Part shown: positions 61,543 to 64,000 of the stretch, piece by piece
Layout of the letters: every line of letters begins with the position of its first letter
How positions within the stretch are numbered: the stretch's first letter is position 1
From: an uncultured Pelagibacteraceae bacterium
Lineage (GTDB): Bacteria; Pseudomonadota; Alphaproteobacteria; Pelagibacterales; Pelagibacteraceae
Direction: 5' to 3'
Assembly (NCBI GenBank): GCA_902601235.1
Contig: CACKMG010000002.1
Span: forward strand, 49,757 to 113,756
Length of the DNA stretch: 64,000 nt
The notes under the pieces: model-generated
Databases searched by the model: none
What the model was told of the DNA's origin: nothing
Seen by the model: only the letters and a program-made list of their open reading frames with translations
Translations under genes and position numbers: made by a program

Positions 61543-63125
61543 TAAATCTTAGATAACTCCCATTTAATTTTATTACTTTGTGAATTAGTTATACCCGAAA
61601 TAAAAATATTTTGATTTTCAGAGTATGTATTTTTATTAGCGAAATAAATACCATTATCAATATCAATTTCATAATCATCACAAGTAAATTTCCATCCTGC
61701 ATTTTCAAGTTCTATTAGTACTGATTTATTGTCTTGTGTCTTCATAATTTTGGCTAATGGACTTAGATGAAAACGAATATCAAATTTAAGATTTGGAATT
61801 GTTTTTTTTCCCATAATTTTTTCAAGTCCAATTAATTTATTTTTTTCAGGATAAAATTCTATTTCTCTTTTATATAACAAATTATATTTTTTTAGATAAC
61901 CATCATGTTCACCCATTATTTTCCAATAGTTTTTTTCAAAAATAATATTTTTTTGTGTAATTTTTAAACCTTCTTTGATTTCTAGTTCCGAATCATTCTT
62001 TTTTTTAAATTTACATGATGAATTATCATCGATTGTTAAAACATTATGTAAAGCTGAAGATTTACATAACTCGTTTAATTTTATATTTTTTTCACTATAA
62101 TATCCTGGATTTGTAAACACTTTTTCACCATCTGATATAAATTCAAAGGATAAAGCGCCTGCTTGATAATCCCTTGAGAACTTTCTATTTGGCGATGATC
62201 CTAAATCCATAACAATTATTTTCCCCTTATTTTTTAAAATTACATAATTTCCAATTTCGTTTTTTTCATTTTTAAATGAATAACCAAGTCTTTTAAGATA
62301 TAAATCAAAATTAGTATTATCTGACTTATTATTTCCATTAAAAAGTAAATCTAAATTTATATTTTGCCAAAAAAAAGCATAGTATTGTCCAAGGTAAAAT
62401 ATATTTTCATTAATAAATTCGGGAATTTCATTTTGAGATTCTTTGAACCATTCCCTTATTAGGATTAAATATTTTAAAAAAAAAATTAATAAATGAATAT
62501 TCCTAGACTTAGGAAAACCATAACTGTCTAAATCGTTCTTTATAATTTTTCTTAAATTATTTAAACCTTTTAAAGTTAAATTTTTATAATCATTATAACA
62601 TAATCCAACTAAAATTATTGCTGAAGCTCCTACCAATTTGTCATTAGGATTGTCTACTCTATCAATTTGGTTAATTAGATGAGATGTTTGTTTTAGAATA
62701 ATTTGATTAAAATCTTTTTTGTATTGATCAATACTATTGTCATAAGTGAGTTTTGAATTTGATAACCAGGAAATAATTCTTTTTGATGTTGTTTTAAAGT
62801 TCCAATTTTTTATGTTATATTTATAATTAATTTCAATCCAATTTTTTATTATTAACTGCACTGACATACTAGATGATTTGAGATCAAGGCCTAAAAGCCA
62901 AAAAAAATTATTCAATTTATTAATTTGTTTTTGATTAAGTTTTTTATTTATCCAAACATTTTCCAGGGAAAAGTCATCAATATTGATTTTTTTTGTTTGA
63001 ACTTTAATTATTGAAGTTAAGAGATGATTACTTGGCTTATATTTAAAATCATAATTATAAGTTTTTGAGATTTTTTTATCATAGAAAATAGAGCTCAGAT
63101 AAATTCTTCTAAAAAAATTTAACAT
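61542..63125 (-). CDS. Heparinase II/III family protein
   Basis: VMDLGSSPNRKFSRDYQAGALSFEFISDGEKVFTNPG; SALHNVLTIDDNSSCKF; DIRFHLSP. Confidence 0.87.
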   Translation of the reverse strand: MLNFFRRIYLSSIFYDKKISKTYNYDFKYKPSNHLLTSIIKVQTKKINIDDFSLENVWINKKLNQKQINKLNNFFWLLGLDLKSSSMSVQLIIKNWIEINYKYNIKNWNFKTTSKRIISWLSNSKLTYDNSIDQYKKDFNQIILKQTSHLINQIDRVDNPNDKLVGASAIILVGLCYNDYKNLTLKGLNNLRKIIKNDLDSYGFPKSRNIHLLIFFLKYLILIREWFKESQNEIPEFINENIFYLGQYYAFFWQNINLDLLFNGNNKSDNTNFDLYLKRLGYSFKNEKNEIGNYVILKNKGKIIVMDLGSSPNRKFSRDYQAGALSFEFISDGEKVFTNPGYYSEKNIKLNELCKSSALHNVLTIDDNSSCKFKKKNDSELEIKEGLKITQKNIIFEKNYWKIMGEHDGYLKKYNLLYKREIEFYPEKNKLIGLEKIMGKKTIPNLKFDIRFHLSPLAKIMKTQDNKSVLIELENAGWKFTCDDYEIDIDNGIYFANKNTYSENQNIFISGITNSQSNKIKWELSKI

Positions 63126-63154
63126 ATTTGAAAAAGATAAATTGAGACTTTAAC

Positions 63155-63814
63155 TTATGTAGATCTCAATAAATCTATATTTGTTTTGATATCTCCATTA
63201 TTACTTTTAAAAATAGTAGTTCCAGAGACTAGTATATTTGCACCTGCTTCAATAGCTAGTTTAGAGTTTTCAAAATTGATACCTCCATCAATTTCGATAT
63301 CAAAATTTAATTTCTCCTTTTTACGAATACTTACAAGTTCTTTGATTTTACCTAAAACTTCAGGCATAAATTTTTGTCCACCAAACCCAGGATTTACACT
63401 CATTATTAATACTAAATCTATTTGATGTAAAAATTCAGTTATAATATTAACCTTTGTTTCTGGATTTAATGAAACTCCTACTTTTTTTTTTAATTCTCTA
63501 ATTTTATTAATTGAATTTTGAAGATTGTCTGTTGCCTCGGGATGAATAGTTATTATATCTGCCCCAGCATCCGCATATGCTTGAATGTATTTATGAACAG
63601 GTGAAATCATTAAATGGACATCAAATGGTATTGAAGAATTTTTTTTTAGAGTTTTAATTACTGGTGGTCCAATAGTTAGATTTGGCACAAAGTGTCCATC
63701 CATTACATCAACATGTACCATATCTGCCCCAGCATCTTCGAGTCTCTTAATTTCATCACCAAGTTTGCTAAAATTAGCTGAAAGAATTGAAGGTGAAATT
63801 TGTATTTTTTTCAT
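63155..63814 (-). CDS. rpe: Ribulose-phosphate 3-epimerase
   Basis: ISPSILSANFSKLGDEI, MVHVDVMDGHFVPNLTIGP, SVNPGFGGQKF, IDGGIN. Confidence 0.97.
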   Translation of the reverse strand: MKKIQISPSILSANFSKLGDEIKRLEDAGADMVHVDVMDGHFVPNLTIGPPVIKTLKKNSSIPFDVHLMISPVHKYIQAYADAGADIITIHPEATDNLQNSINKIRELKKKVGVSLNPETKVNIITEFLHQIDLVLIMSVNPGFGGQKFMPEVLGKIKELVSIRKKEKLNFDIEIDGGINFENSKLAIEAGANILVSGTTIFKSNNGDIKTNIDLLRST

Positions 63815-63842
63815 TGATAACTGAGATAACTAGTATCAATTT

Positions 63843-64000
63843 TTAAAATTTAATTGAATTAAAAAATTGGTAAATTTGTCTCGAAATTTCACTTTCCAAT
63901 GGAAAAGATAACATTCCCATTACGGAATAACCTAAAATCCATGGCATTAAATAAAATCTTATCATAAAAAAAAACCAAGCAACATAAAGGGGAACTAAGG
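63843..64000 (-). CDS. C-terminal fragment of a membrane-associated protein (runs off window)
   Basis: Reverse strand reads ...VPLYVAWFFFMIRFYLMPWILGYSVMGMLSFPLESEISRQIYQFFNSIKF*; hydrophobic, family not identified. Confidence 0.5.
   Translation of the reverse strand, partial: LVPLYVAWFFFMIRFYLMPWILGYSVMGMLSFPLESEISRQIYQFFNSIKF

Overview
The window is a very AT-rich, densely packed alphaproteobacterial chromosome segment. Gene content, order and codon usage look like the SAR11/Pelagibacterales group; this taxonomy is inferred from sequence character and not searched. It is almost all core housekeeping, with no mobile elements, CRISPR arrays, rRNA or prophage seen. Main blocks: metK-lnt-ybeY-phoH-miaB-fur; trpS-murJ; maeB; grpE-dnaK-dnaJ-dapB-nth; a porin; leuS-lptE-holA; parB-parA-rsmG-mnmG-mnmE-(TPR/OGT)-rho-hemJ-hemH-hemE | ppsR-maf-aroE-coaE-dnaQ; hslUV; hisB-H-A-F-E; ftsK; purH; rpe; and one tRNA-Gly(GCC). 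The most notable non-CDS signals are: (1) a probable chromosome origin at 43538-43819 between hemE and ppsR, with a cluster of DnaA-box-like 9-mers and outward-facing genes on both sides; (2) a near-perfect parS site inside rsmG; (3) an untracked 38-codon ORF matching the ArfA ribosome-rescue motif (PRVVKPKKGKGSYQRK), starting at a TTG that overlaps the stop of a degenerate response regulator; (4) divergent gene pairs whose 5' ends overlap or nearly touch (tsaB/deacetylase, yggS/thiE-like, wHTH/YkuD); (5) an apparently truncated, single-lobe TsaB; (6) two small unannotated ORFs, in the dnaJ-dapB and hisH-hisA gaps. I did not find a convincing large undescribed system.
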